From: Albifimbria verrucaria
Lineage: Eukaryota; Ascomycota; Sordariomycetes; Hypocreales; Stachybotryaceae
Direction: 5' to 3'
DNA: 64,000 bases
Assembly (NCBI GenBank): GCA_020081605.1
Contig: JAHREC010000030.1
Location: 868,001 to 932,000, forward strand
The position numbers and the translations under genes are program-made. Under the pieces are notes generated by a model. That model made no database searches. It saw only the letters and a list, made by a program, of their open reading frames with translations, and was not told where the DNA came from. Below, in pieces: positions 35,665 through 47,456 of the stretch. Position 1 is the first letter of the stretch. Every line of letters begins with the position of its first letter.

Positions 35665-36742
35665 CTAGTCATCCAATTTCGTCGTGTACGTCTTCCCATT
35701 GCAATACCGCACCCATCCATCCAGGTTCATCTTCTTAATCACTGTGCTGAACCCTTTCGCACCTTTCGCCTTGCCCTGGCCGGAACAAATATCGCTGACT
35801 TTGGCTGCACTAACACCGTCCGGTGCACCCTTTGGGTACTCGATGTGGAAGACCGGTTTGTCGGCATCGACAAAGGCAGCGAAAGTCTCGCACTCGCCGT
35901 ACTGGACGCACTGCTCGTTGACAGAGAAAGCCACCTTGTCAAGTACATCCGGGATAATGCTGCCTGCATTCTTAAGACCCGTGGACATGTTGTAGGATGC
36001 GGCCTCAGCAGAGAGGAATTTGACAAAGTCGATAGCGTCTTGTTTGGTGAGATCAAGGCCGTTCTCGTTTTGCTGCCAGCAAGGTCAGCCGCTAGTTTCC
36101 TCGCCACTGTTCCGTGGTTCAATTGGAAAGGAATGACTCACATAACCATCAACATTGTCTGGATCAATAGCGTCACAGCCTTTGTCGGCTGCCAAAGCGA
36201 TGCGCTTCTTCATTATGTCGCGCACGGCAGGGCTGGATACGTTCAACCACTTCTCGTCCGGCCAGCCATCAAGCGTCTTTCCCAGGTCGGCATCATTGAA
36301 GTCATCTTTATCGTCTCGCCAATCCTCCCAAGACCCAGCGCTGAAGTAACAGATGACTTTTTGCCAGCGTCTTGCAAGGCCCTGAATGTCTCTGCATCGT
36401 TGTCGTAGAGGTCGAGATCGTAGATTGAAACGTCTGGGTTAATGTCTTCCTTGGTTTCGAGTGCCATGGGGCGATACAGAATGATCTGCCATGTCGAGTT
36501 GACGGGGGCTGCCATATTTCGGTGCGGTTGTTGTTGCCGCTGATGCTCTTGTCATCGCCCTTACGGCTGTCCTCATCGGCGTCGTCGTCACCTCCACGAT
36601 CTCGGGTTAAGCCGACACCCAGCCCGACAGCAAGACCAATGATAATGAGAACCGCTGCTCCAAGCGCAAGCTTCGTCCACAAAGGCCAAGTTCGCCGAGG
36701 CTTGGCAGGAGCTTCAAGGTCTGCCGTATCTGGTTTGCTCAT
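35665..36742 (-). CDS. GH114 glycoside hydrolase, membrane-anchored (endo-alpha-1,4-polygalactosaminidase type)
   Basis: Glycoside hydrolase family 114, best known from Aspergillus Ega3, which cleaves galactosaminogalactan. Start at the ATG at 36742 (MSKPDTADLEAP). A short basic cytosolic tail precedes one membrane span (LALGAAVLIIIGLAVGLGVGL, about residues 25-46), then an Asp-rich stalk, so a type II membrane protein with an extracellular catalytic domain. Domain marks are STWQIILYRP, DPDNVDGY (the conserved acidic segment) and FHIEYP near the C-terminus. An intron at 36073-36141 joins DGY to QNENGLDL. Two frame breaks: GGGGG 36504-36508 and a G pair near 36359, each mended by one base. It ends at the TAG at 35665-35667. 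Confidence 0.85.
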
Positions 36743-38255
36743 GTTTGCAAATCGGGACACAATCCTTGTACTCAACCTTCAGGCCACCGTAATTGAATGA
36801 TTATCACGAGCAAACGCACAATTCGATCAGCTCGTCATATTATACAGAAGATGTTGAGGACGAAATGACTCGTACTGCTGAGGCGCAGGAACATTATGAG
36901 GAATGCACAAGGCAAGTGGAGAGCGAACTAGGCTCGCTTTTACATGGCGTTGACGGTGAGAGCCGAGCTGAGGCTGGGCGCAGTATAATTAGCGAGAGAC
37001 AGCACTTGTCGGCTGTCTCCGCCCATGATGGATTTGGGATTAGCCTTGCCAACTAGTGATGGGGCGCCATGCCGCTCGAGAGGCCTACTTCAGCATACTG
37101 CCCTTTTGTTTTGTTTTCATTGTTCCTCTCTACAATATACTAGTTTCAAACCGAGCAATGCTCCAAAATGCAACACAATCTGTACAAGAATTATTTTATT
37201 TGATGTAAGTATAGAATAGGGGTCGGAACACCGGGTATCTCATGAGTCTGGAGCATCCGACTATACAGGGATTAGAATTATTAGGGAACTCGAGCCCACC
37301 CAACTAAGCTGTGCTTGGATTCCCAGCTGATATTATTAGAAACACATTTCGGTAGGGCTGCAGCCGTGTCCCCTAGGCTCAAATCTCCGACGTGGAAAAG
37401 TAATTAGCCTGTAGGCCAGCGGAGTGATGTGGAGCAATAGCCAGTGGTTCAAAAGATTGTCATATATTATTGAATTGATATGGCAAGATTCCTGATTAGG
37501 ATATAGGCTACGGCAATATTGGTATCCAAGGATTTCTATCATTTGTTCTTGGCCTAAGTGTTACCCAAGCGCCTTTTACTTTTCCTGTTTTGTAGCAAAT
37601 GTGCAGGCCTTGATTACTTCGTAGCACGTCGTGTACCAAAAATGCGTGAATGTCCCATGCTGTTTATTTACTGGCAAACAGGGTAGAAATACCTTTCGAG
37701 TACCATGAGACGTAAAGACACATACTAAGTTGATTCCTGAGACTTTCTTCTCCCTTCAGAACTTATTCTCGAAGAACGTCGGACATTAACAAACAGATTA
37801 TCTAGTGGCCAAAAATTTAACATGTTCATCATTTCTTGGAGATCAAGCAGCATGTTTCGTAGGAACGGGTACATGCGTAATTTAGCCCGAGGAAACACGT
37901 AGTTTATCCATTCACAAAACTGAGCGTGGTTCAACCAGATCAATGGAAATAAATGCTATGTCCCGGGCAATTAAACCCCTCAATAATTCCGTTCCAGGAC
38001 CTAAACACCTTCCAACATGGGCTACGATCTTGCGTATGCTGCATATGTTCTTATGAGTACAATTAGATTGACAAATTTGCGTTCTTGACGAGAGTAGAAG
38101 TCAATGAAGAAGTTACTTGATTAATATTAAGTTATCTTATGATAGTTATACATTGTACCTATGAGTAGCAAGTATCATTGACTAACACAGGGCCCTCCCT
38201 CCTTACAGTCATATGCAAGGCCTTGGTCATGCGGACATTAGACAGTATGTGGAGC
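36743..38255. other. Gene-free stretch
   Basis: 1.5 kb, AT-rich. A frame at about 36793-37056 (plus) lacks a good ATG and known features, so it is not called. No repeat or RNA gene is seen. Confidence 0.35.
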
Positions 38256-39266
38256 TTATTGTCTGGATTCATTTGCACTGGTGGGTAGCTCGTGTGGAAC
38301 AATATCAGGCAGAGAGCCATATAGCTGCGCAGGCTGGTTCTCCTTGTGCTCCCGTAGGGATGATGGCGCTTCATGTAACACGTCAACTGCAGCTTGCGAT
38401 GCCTGTGACCCTTCAACGGGCTCAGTTGCCTTTTGTTTTCGGATCTTAATCCACCACCACAGTATGATAGCACCAAGGATTAGCACGGCTGCTGATCCGC
38501 CAACTGCGCCCCAATCACGGTGCCTTTATTCTCTGTAGAGCCTTGGGGCTCGTTTGATTTAATCCCAGTTGCCATGCCGGTATTTGAAGGAGCCTCTGAT
38601 CTCACTGATGTGGAGGTCGTAACTTTTGGTTGAGAAATTGTGGAGAGATCGCCCGTATTAATTCTCGATGCAACTTGATCCGTCGGGGATGTCATAGAGA
38701 TGGAAGAAAATTTTGAGGTAGAAGGAGAAATTCCAATCGTAGTCATAATATATGGTGTCCCTAGGACATTCTATGATTAGCTACATGTCTCTCTATCATT
38801 TTTAGACCGCGTCTGTACTGATCTGTGGGTTTTTCAAGCTTACCTGGGAAGAATAAAACACTTTTTCTATCTTCACAATCGACATCGACTTGATTCTTAT
38901 TGATACACCAATATAGATCAAGTTCTGTGTCGCTACACTTCCCTATTCCCATCCCGCCCCCGTATTATCTACACCAGGCTCGATGCAAAATAATGGACAG
39001 TTCGAACTCCTCCATGTTTTGTCAGTGCAGCCTCCGCGCACAAATTCAGTTGCCCCAGGCTTCTCAAGTTCTTTACCCGTGGCTTGGCAAATTCCATTTG
39101 AGAGACAAGCGTAGCCTTGGCCACAACAGACTGAGTTCTTGGTATCATCTCGACAGGGCGTATCGTTAGGTGCCAATCTTCCGTTTGGGTAATAACATGC
39201 TGCGGATACGAGCGTGCTTGAATGTAAAGCTAGAACGAATACTTTAACAGGTACAAGGGAGCGCAT
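38256..39266 (-). CDS. Cys-rich single-pass membrane protein, unknown function
   Basis: Start at the ATG at 39266 with a signal peptide (MRSLVPVKVFVLALHSSTLVSA). A Cys-rich N-terminal domain follows (ACYYPNGRLAPNDTPC, CCGQGYACLSNGIC, CTDKTWRSSNCPLFC), a pattern I have seen in fungal Mid2/WSC-like surface proteins. Then come a Ser/Thr-rich stalk and one membrane span (VLILGAIILWWW) with a basic KIRKQK stop-transfer and a short cytosolic tail. An intron at 38761-38843 joins LFFPG to TPYIMTT. Two frame breaks, one at the CCC/CCCCC run near 38953-38961 and one at CCCC near 38508-38512. The layout suggests a cell-wall sensor or adhesive; this is inference. Confidence 0.72.
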
Positions 39267-39657
39267 GACGAAGACTATTATGTGGCCTCATCACCAGATT
39301 TCGCGACGTGCTGTCGGTCGTAAGAACTAACTAGGCACAAGTGAATGGAAGAATATGTGTGATTCAGGGGCAGGAGTCTTCTTCTGCTGATGTTGTTTGC
39401 TCTGCCTATGCTCATTTCCACTTTCATATAAGTCATAATAAATACTGCTGCTAACACTGTGAATCATGATAATATTGCCTGGAAATACAGTATGGAGTAC
39501 AGAGATCTTACTGTGTGTTGGCAGCAATTCTCAAGCTGCAGGCAGGGGTGTTCAATGCACCTCATTCGCTATTCCACTCTGTAACGCAAGGCCGGCTGCA
39601 GCCGTTCTCCTTGCTTTCATTGTTTCAGCAGCAAACTTCCCTCCTTTACCTCTCTTC
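39267..39657. promoter_or_regulatory. Divergent intergenic region
   Basis: About 0.4 kb between the Cys-rich membrane protein (minus) and the GH47 gene (plus). No defined site is recognised. Confidence 0.3.
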
Positions 39658-41466
39658 ATGATCATAGGTCACATCATGATTTTGAGAAGCCGTCAACTCG
39701 TGTCGATTGCCGTGCTGGCAACCCTAGGAGTGGTCTACTTCTGGACATGGCGCAACGATGTAAAGCCTCAGCTTGACGGAGCACGACCTCAGAACCAAGA
39801 ATGGGAGACCACAGTAGACGAGACCTATTTTTGGAAAAAAGTCGTCACCAATTATCCCAAGACCACATTTCAACCACTTCCAACCACGGCACCACTGTCA
39901 TTCCCCAAGTTCAGGCCAACTTTCCAAAGGAGTCAGACGACCTGCGCCAAATCCGAATAGCACATCAAGAAGCTGTCAAAGCCACAATGCTACGATGCTG
40001 GAGCTCGTATAAGAAGCACGCATGGATGGCCGACGAGCTGGAGCCTCTGTCAGGGACCTCTCGCAACCATTTCGGCGGTTGGGCTGCGACTTTGGTCGAT
40101 TCGCTTGATACTCTCTGGATCATGGATTTGCATGAAGAGTTTGACGAAGCAGTTCAAGCAATAGATGGCATTGACTTTACACATACGGATCTGGAAGAAG
40201 TCAATATTTTTGAGACCACTATTCGATACCTCGGTGGCTTTCTTGCTGCTTTTGACCTTAGCGAAGACATAAGACTGCTTAAAAAGCAGTACAAGTGGGC
40301 GAGATGATATACAAAGCATTCGATACTCCGAACCATATGCCCATTACTCGTTGGAAGATACACGCAGCTGCAAAAGGGAAAAACAGGTTGCTGGCTCTGG
40401 TGTTCTGGTCGCCGAGATAGGGAGCCTGTGCATGGAACTGACCCGTCTATCTCAACTTACCAAGGATCCCAAGTGGTTCGATGCTGCCCAGCATATAACC
40501 GATATTTTCGCTCGTCAACAAGATTCGACTGAGCTCCCGGGTTTGTGGCCTCTAGTAGTAGATGCTAAGGAGCAGACCTTCAATCGTGGCTCAACCTTCA
40601 CACTAGGTGCCATGGCTGATTCGCTCTATGAATATCTACCCAAAATGGCAGCTTTGATGGGTGGTCAAATTCCCATTTACCAAGAAATGTATGAAAAAGC
40701 GATGGATACAGCAGCCAAGCACAACTTCTTCAGACCAATGACACCTAACAATGACGATATTCTTGTTTCGGGCCAAGTGAAAACTAGCCAAGAGGGTCCA
40801 AAGCAAATGATTGAAGTTGAGTATCAAGGGCAACATTTGGTATGCTTCCTTGGTGGCAATCTTGCACTGGGCGGCAAATTATTCAATCGAACCCAGGATA
40901 TTGTCCTTGGTAGAAAACTCACAGATGGTTGTGTGTATTCTTACGCTGCTTTCCCGCATGCCATTATGCCTGAGACTTTCAATATTGCTCCTTGCCCATC
41001 CACCGAGGCTGGTGATTGCAAATGGGATGAGAAAGTTTGGAAAAAGGAGGTACTTAAAGCCAATGGGAAAGCCAGCGATGCGCCAGAATCAGAGGCCGAC
41101 GAAATCATTATGAAAGAACGCCTTCCAAAAGGTTTCACCCGTATTCCGGACCGTCGATACATCCTTCGACCGGAAGCCATTGAGAGTGTATTCATGCTTT
41201 ACCGTATAACTGGACAAGAAGACCTTCTAAATACAGCATGGGACATGTTCTCGGCAATTGAGAAGGTTACAAAGACTGAGCTTGCCAACTCTGCAGTGGC
41301 CGATGTGACGGATACCAAGGAGCCTGAGAAAACGGGCTCAATGGAATCGTTCTGGCTGGGCGAGACACTCAAGTATTTTTATCTCATATTCTCTGACCCC
41401 TTGCTGATTAGTTTGGATGACTATGTTTTCAACACGGAAGCTCATCCTTTTAGACGCTTGAAGTAG
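39658..41466 (+). CDS. GH47 class I alpha-1,2-mannosidase
   Basis: Trims alpha-1,2-linked mannose from N-glycans in the ER/Golgi lumen. Start at the ATG at 39658 (MIIGHIMILRSRQ); a second in-frame ATG is at 39676. One signal anchor follows (LVSIAVLATLGVVYFWTW), so a type II membrane protein. The body shows AHQEAVKATMLRCWSSYKKHAW, ELEPLSGTSRNHFGGWAATL, DSLDTLWIMDL, AEIGSLCMELTRL, the RPEAIESVFMLYRITG helix with a conserved Glu, and the C-terminal SFWLGETLKYFYLIF and FNTEAHPFRR. The last block ends close to the Thr-His motif that binds calcium. Frame breaks at 39903-39909 (CCCC/AA/G), AAAAA 40281-40285 and GGG 40376-40378 are each mended by one base. No intron is needed. Confidence 0.9.
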
Positions 41467-42056
41467 CTTCTTGAATAAATCAGTCATATTCTTTCAGTAT
41501 GTGTAGATGACCAGATTTTCGTGAGATGAGGGTTTGTCAATTGACTCCATACTGCATGTGCCAACGCTCCAATTATCAAGGCAGATAATAAATTGATGCT
41601 ATTATTTGGTGCTGTTTGGAGATCTTAATTGAGTGGTTCTCAACCATCGTAGACAAATCCTCGAAATGTTAGTTGAGCCATGGTTCCAAGTTACGCCTGA
41701 GGAGGGAAGAACATGATGGTCTGTTTTAGTACACAGATGCTAGCAGAAAGATAGAAAAACACGGAATTGCCTTAGCTTGTCTTCGATAATAGAATTGACA
41801 GCTGTACTAGTGAGACCGGGCGCTTCCGGCTTAAGCGGCCGCAATTCCGTTATCTCGAAACCCCGAAAATGCGGATCCCATAGGATCGTTAACCCCTGTC
41901 ACAATATCTGATACCGCGTCATCGAAATTGCCCTCATAGAACCCAGGTCAAACATTCAGCCTTCCTCTTCAGCTGGGCTTCATATGTGTAATTAGCGGCC
42001 AAGGTCATTTGTTTGCGCCGCGCCGAAGTGACCGGATTGAATAGCCCAGACCAATC
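41467..42056. other. Intergenic
   Basis: 0.6 kb between GH47 and the transporter, no supported frame. Confidence 0.35.
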
Positions 42057-43976
42057 ATGGCTTCTGATCCGGATGCTCCGGAAGCAACGGGCCATGGCGC
42101 ATCCGCGTCCTCGCCTATTCATGGCCAGGCCACAGAAGCTTCGCCGCTGCTGCCCGGCTCCGATGCCCAGAAAGATGCCGTGCCGGAGACTCCAAGGATA
42201 GTCCTTAGCCGGTCCCGTGGCTTGGCTGTGGGACTGAGTCTCTGGGTCATGATACTGCTGCAGAGTAAGGCATGCCCTTATTTAATGCGTGCACGCATTT
42301 AATTGTAATGAAAATGTCCTGATACTAACTATCTCAGCAACCAACTTCTCCGGTATGACCATGGTCCAAGGCGCCATTGCAGAGGACCTAGATGCTCATG
42401 AAAACCCGATGTGGCTCTCAACCTCCTACTTCATTCCTGTCTCTGCCCTGGCTCCTTCGTCGGTCGTCTCGCAACCATTTTCCCAGCGCGTGCTCTCCTG
42501 CTCCCTATCTCAATCCTGATTGCCATAGGGAGCCTTGTCAGTGCTTTTGCTCAGACGGCCACTATGTTCATTGCTGGCAGGGCTATAGCTGGAGCTGGCA
42601 GTGCAGGCGTATTATCCCTCATTGTCGTCTTTGTGTTGGAGATGACGACAGGCAAGAATCGTGGCATCATGGTCGGTCTAGTCAATGCAGGAATGACTGT
42701 TGGTGTCTCCGCTGGTGCCATCATGTTTGGAGCACTGTTGCCAGTCATTGGATGGGTGAGTCGGAAGTTATTTAGCTATCAAATTCTGGACATGCTAACA
42801 TATCAAAGCGCCCACTGTTCTGGTCACAAGCCCCAGTATCATTGCTTTCCGGCCTTGCTGCGTATGCTAGCATTCCAAACACCACAAAGTCAAGCAGTTC
42901 AGACGCAGAATCGCTTGATCAGAAGTTGAAACGAATCGACTACCTAGGCGCCTTTCTCCTGGTAAGCGCAAAGTTGCTCCATTACGCGCTTCACATAGCT
43001 GACCCAATCACAAGACTTTAACTATTATCCTCTTCCTTTTGGGTCTTGCGGATGAGATCCAAATCCTTCCACTCATTCTTTCCCTCGTATCTTTAACTGC
43101 TTTCATCGCTGTAGAGAAACTTTTTGCCAAAGATCCCATCATTCCGCTCAACGTTCTCTTTTCAAGAGGAGCACTCCTCACCTGCCTCAGCCAGCTAGGC
43201 TTCATGTCTGCCCGGTGGACCATTCTCTTCTACTCCCTATATTCATGCTTGCTGTGCGTGGCGCAGCACCAGCCGCGGCCGGTTCAATCCTGATACCCAC
43301 AAACGTTGGTTTCGGTATTGGAGGCGTCCTGGTGGGCTGGTTCCACGTTAAGAGAACTGGTTCTTTCTGGCTACCCAGCATTGTGTCCACAGTTGCGTTC
43401 GCTCTGACGCTTTTTGTGGTCTCTTTTGCCAGTATATCTAATAGCTCCATCGTCGTGTTCATAGTAATAGTCTTCGCGAATGGCTTCACGACAGGTGCTG
43501 CGCTCAATTATACTCTGGCTCACCTTTTACATCTGACACAGGGCAGAGACGCGCAATATGTTGCTACGAGTCTCATGGCCACGTTCCGGAGTTTTGCTGG
43601 GAGTTTCGGAACGGCCATTGGAGGTGGTATTTTCTATAGGCTATTGAAGGCGAGACTCATTGCGAACTTTTTGGCACTGGATGGCGGTACGAAGCTCACA
43701 CCAGCCCGCCGAAAACTAGTCTCCCGACTTCTGGCCTCGCCGGCTGTTGTCTTTCACGGCGGATTAAGCGATGAGGCCCATGAAGCCGCTGTACAAGGGT
43801 ATTCGGATGCTATGAAGGGATTGTGGCAAGCAGCTGCCATTCTGGCGCTTGCTATGGCAGCTATCCAGGCATTAACAGGCTGGAAGGCTCCCAAGGATGA
43901 TAAGCCCGTAAGTGAGGAAGAAGAGGAAGAAGCTAGAGTCAATGTCATGGAACATGAAACCGTTGCCGAAGCGTAG
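42057..43976 (+). CDS. MFS transporter, DHA2-like (vacuolar amino-acid/drug type)
   Basis: A major facilitator with about 14 expected helices. Start at the ATG at 42057 (MASDPDAPEATGHG), followed by a long hydrophilic N-terminus with ASPLLPG, a dileucine-like sorting signal. The first helix is LAVGLSLWVMILL. Then NPMWLSTSYFIPVSALAP, GRAIAGAGSAGVLSL and the helix-4/5 loop TTGKNRGIMVGLVNAG, as in DHA2 and vacuolar Vba-type members. Introns are inferred near 42264-42339, 42754-42808 and 42962-43014; a frame break lies near 42455-42460 and another around 43230. The C-terminus is Glu-rich (VSEEEEEEARV). It is adjacent to the cell-surface genes; the substrate is unknown. Confidence 0.8.
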
Positions 43977-44155
43977 GCATTGGCATCGACTTGCAATGTA
44001 TATACCAACGAAAGAATATGTAGTAGCAAATATTATTGCAAGGGATCTACATCCAATACTAACAAATTTTAAATCCAATTACCATTGCACTGCGTAGCTG
44101 TACCGTATACCATAGTCTACCAGGAGTGTCTTCAAAACCGCAACCAGTCTCATGG

Positions 44156-47100
44156 TCAACCACCAAATTTAACACCCTTTCGTCCATAAGATGGCAAATC
44201 CGAGTAGGATGGTGGTGGATCATAGGACGGAGGTGTTTCTGTCGCGGTCTGGGTGTCCGTGCTCGTGTCATACGGTCTACTGGTAGTCTTGAAGGTTGTG
44301 GGTACTGTAAAGTGGTTAGTGAGCTTTTTATGTTGCAGTAGGAATGTTATGTATATATACCTGTTGAGGGCTCGGCTGAAGACGTTTTGGAGCTCGTGCG
44401 AGAGCTTACAGTTGGGTATTTTGAGGAAATTGAAGCACTTGTGCCGGTTGAAGTTTCTGATGCCGTAGCAGATGTCTCTGTTGGGTAACCTGTCGATGCC
44501 TCAGATTTACTTGTTCTGGTCCTAGTAGAGCTTCTAGTTGGGTATTTATCTGAAGTTGACCCATTGGCCTCAGTTCCGCTGGAGCTTCCAGTTGGATAGT
44601 CGCTGGATTTGGATGTATTGCTATCCGTAGAAGCTACTGAAGTGGTGGTAGGCGGTGCAGCAGTCTTAGTCGAGCTTTGAGTCGGGTATCCATCAGAAGT
44701 GGACAGCACACTCTTCTCAGTCTTGCTAGAACTGTCTGTGGGATACCCTTGAGTAGCAGAAGAGTCTGACCCCGTTGAAGTGTTCGTTTCAGTTGTCTTC
44801 TGGGACTTTGTCTTAGTTGAGCTCTCAGTTGGGTAATTCTGAGTTGTCGAGACTCCGTCTGTCCAGGTCTCACTAGAACTTTTCGTAGGGTACCTCTCAG
44901 AAGTGGACGATTGCGTACTTTTGCGGGATTCAGAAGTAGCGGTTCCGTATGTTTGTGTCTTTGTGGAGCTACCTGTTGGGTAGTCATCAGTGCTAGATGA
45001 GCCATCTGTCTTGGTCTTGCTAGTACTCTGCGTGGGATATCCAGTTGAAGTTTCTGAATCTGTAGCTGTCGAAGCAGGGGACTAGACTGTTCTGTCTTGG
45101 TTGCACTTGAGCTCCCTGTAGGATAGCCATTCGTTGTTGATTGACCACTGGAAGTAGCTTGTGACTTCGTCGACGAATCACTTTTGGTTCTTGAAGAGCT
45201 GTCGGTCGAGTTCTTATCAGAGCTTGTCGGTGTCCCTGTTTCACTTTCACTCTTAGTTGGATACTCATCAGAGCTTGTCGAACTCGTCTCAACTTCAGTG
45301 CTGCTGCCAGTTGGATATCCATCAGAGGTTGTGGAGTCTGACTTTGTTCCAGTGGCACTGCCTGTCGGATATCCCTTTGAAGTCTTTGAATCTGATTCTG
45401 TCTCGCTCACACTACGAGTAGGATAGTCCCTGGAAGTTTCGGCCTGAGTGTCTGTTGAAATATAAGTGTTCGTAGGATAGTTCGTAGAGCTTTCTGATTT
45501 CGTTCGTGGCTTACTTGAGCTGTCAGTCGGATATCCCTTTGAAGTAGTCGAATATGTTTCTGTTTCGGATGAAGTTTCTGTTGGATAGGCTCCAGAAGTT
45601 GTAGTATCTTTTTGTGTATTCGATGAAGTCTGTGTTGGATACTCATTAGAACCTGATGATTCAGATGTATCAGTAGACGTTGAACTAATACGTGGGCTAG
45701 ATGTATCGCTGCGTGTTGGGTAGTTGTCAGTCATCGAAGACGACGCAACAGAAGAGTCAGAGTCTGTAGGTTCTCGAGAGCTTTCATAAGTAGAGCTTGG
45801 TGTAGGATACCCTGTGACGGTAGTCGAGTGAGTTGAAGGGGGTGAGTCAGAGCTTTCAGAACTCTTGATAGAACTTTGGGATTTTGAGGACTTTGTCTGG
45901 GATGGAGAAGCCGTGGTATCCGTCTCCGTTATTGGAGGGTGTACGTGCGTGTGGTCTCTTTATCACTGCGTGAAGACGTATGTGTAGATGTGGTCTTGGA
46001 TGTAGATGATAAGGTATCATAATTGCTTGAAGTGTGCGTAGAGGCTGGGCTTGTTTTTGTAGTGGTGCTTGATCCAGACGTGTTGCCTTGTTTTGAGGTT
46101 TGTGATGATAAGCGGGACTTTGAAGTCACAGACTTTGTTGCATAAGGGCTCGAAGTCGTATCCTCACCTGTAGGATAGCTTGTTGCAGGTTTGCTATCCG
46201 TAGATGTACTATCAGTCTGCGATGCCTCCGTTGTGGAATCCTGACTTTGTGACGTGGTTCCTGTGGGGTAATCTGAGTTACTAGTAGTACTAGCTGTACG
46301 GCTGGTAGGTCCATCAGATGATTCACTTGATTCGCTTCCAGTATTGGTACTAATAGAGCTTGGCACCGTGGAGTTGGTTCCCGAGTTGGATGAAGTCTTG
46401 GTGGAGTGAGCACAAGGCGTCTTTGACGAAGTGCTGGTACCAGGTGCATCTGTCGAATCTATGGACGATCCGTATGGATTTGTACTGGTCAGTGTAGACG
46501 TGGTTGATCCAGGAGATTCGAGGAATCGGTTGTGCCAGTAGATGATGTCCCCTTAGATGAAGCAGCCGTACATCCAGTTTTGTACGAGCTTTTAGTTCCT
46601 GAGACTGAAGTCACGTATCCACTAGAAGTATCAGACGAAGTCTGCGTTTTAGAAGTCGAAGACCTTGAGATAGTAGGGTAAGTCTTCGAAGCAGAGGGCT
46701 GGGTCTCAGATTCTGAACCAGTGCTAACACCATAGTCACTTGATGTCGTTGGCTGTGGATAAGTCTTTGTCCCAGTCTCCGTGCCAGTAGACGAATCTTC
46801 CGTCAAGGTAGTACTTTTGTTAGTGGCAGATTCAGAAGAGGAAGATTCAACAGTTTTTGTGATAGTAGATGTTGAGGTAGAACGACTCGGGGTGCTATAG
46901 GGATTGCTTGAAGTCATCATCGATGTAGAAGCTCCATCTTTAGATGATTCAGTAGAGAGTGTGGAGGATTTGGTGGAGGAGCTCTTTGATCCTGTCAGAG
47001 TCGGATACGTGGCGGACGACATAGAAGTATCTTCAGAGCTGGTTCCGGCTGTCCCTGAAGACTTGCTTGCAGAGGAGGAGCCGGCCTTTGAGCTTGTTCT

Positions 47101-47456
47101 GGAAGTTGCATATACAGAGGACGCAACACTGCCAGTACTATATGTCACTGTTGGCATTGTTTCAGTAGATGCAGAAGCTACAGTGCTTGAAACCGATACA
47201 GATGAAGCAGTGCCCGTTGTGCAGATGTACTCGGTAGACGTGCAGTCAGTAATAGGAGAGCACACAGCCGACGGATAGACTGTTGTCGTCTCAGTTACAG
47301 TAACTGTAGGGGTGTGATGCCTTGCGCTAACAATAGCAATCCTAGAACCATAAAATCAGTAATGTATCGCCAAATGCGCTGAATATGGGTATTTTGATGT
47401 AGAAAATGTGCATACCCAAGCCCCAGAGAGGCCAAACGAGTGACAAAGTTAACCAT
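44156..47456 (-). CDS. Large secreted Ser/Thr-rich protein with Tyr-Pro-Thr repeats
   Basis: Start at the ATG at 47456 (MVNFVTRLASLGLG). An intron at 47342-47417 joins LG to IAIVSARHH, completing a signal peptide. The mature N-terminus is VTVTETTTVYPSAVCSP with four cysteines, typical of fungal surface glycoproteins. From about 46400 down to 44370 the sequence is a Ser/Thr array punctuated every 20-30 residues by Tyr-Pro-Thr followed by SSS/TSS (GYPTGSSS, EYPTQTSS, DYPTRSVS and others). About 20 such units are seen. A second intron (44305-44360) leads to a Pro/Tyr-rich C-terminus ending RKGVKFGG. No GPI site or membrane span is evident. Frames change at about 46490, 46370, 45760 and 45065, so the exact array length is uncertain. 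Likely a heavily O-glycosylated adhesin-like wall protein. Confidence 0.65.

Noticed and set aside
35503..36408. A 301-codon plus-strand frame over the GH114 gene
   Set aside because: Lies antisense to GH114 and crosses its intron; no domain. The minus strand reads as GH114.
36793..37056. An 87-codon plus-strand frame upstream of GH114
   Set aside because: Its first codon is not ATG and no domain or splice site supports it.
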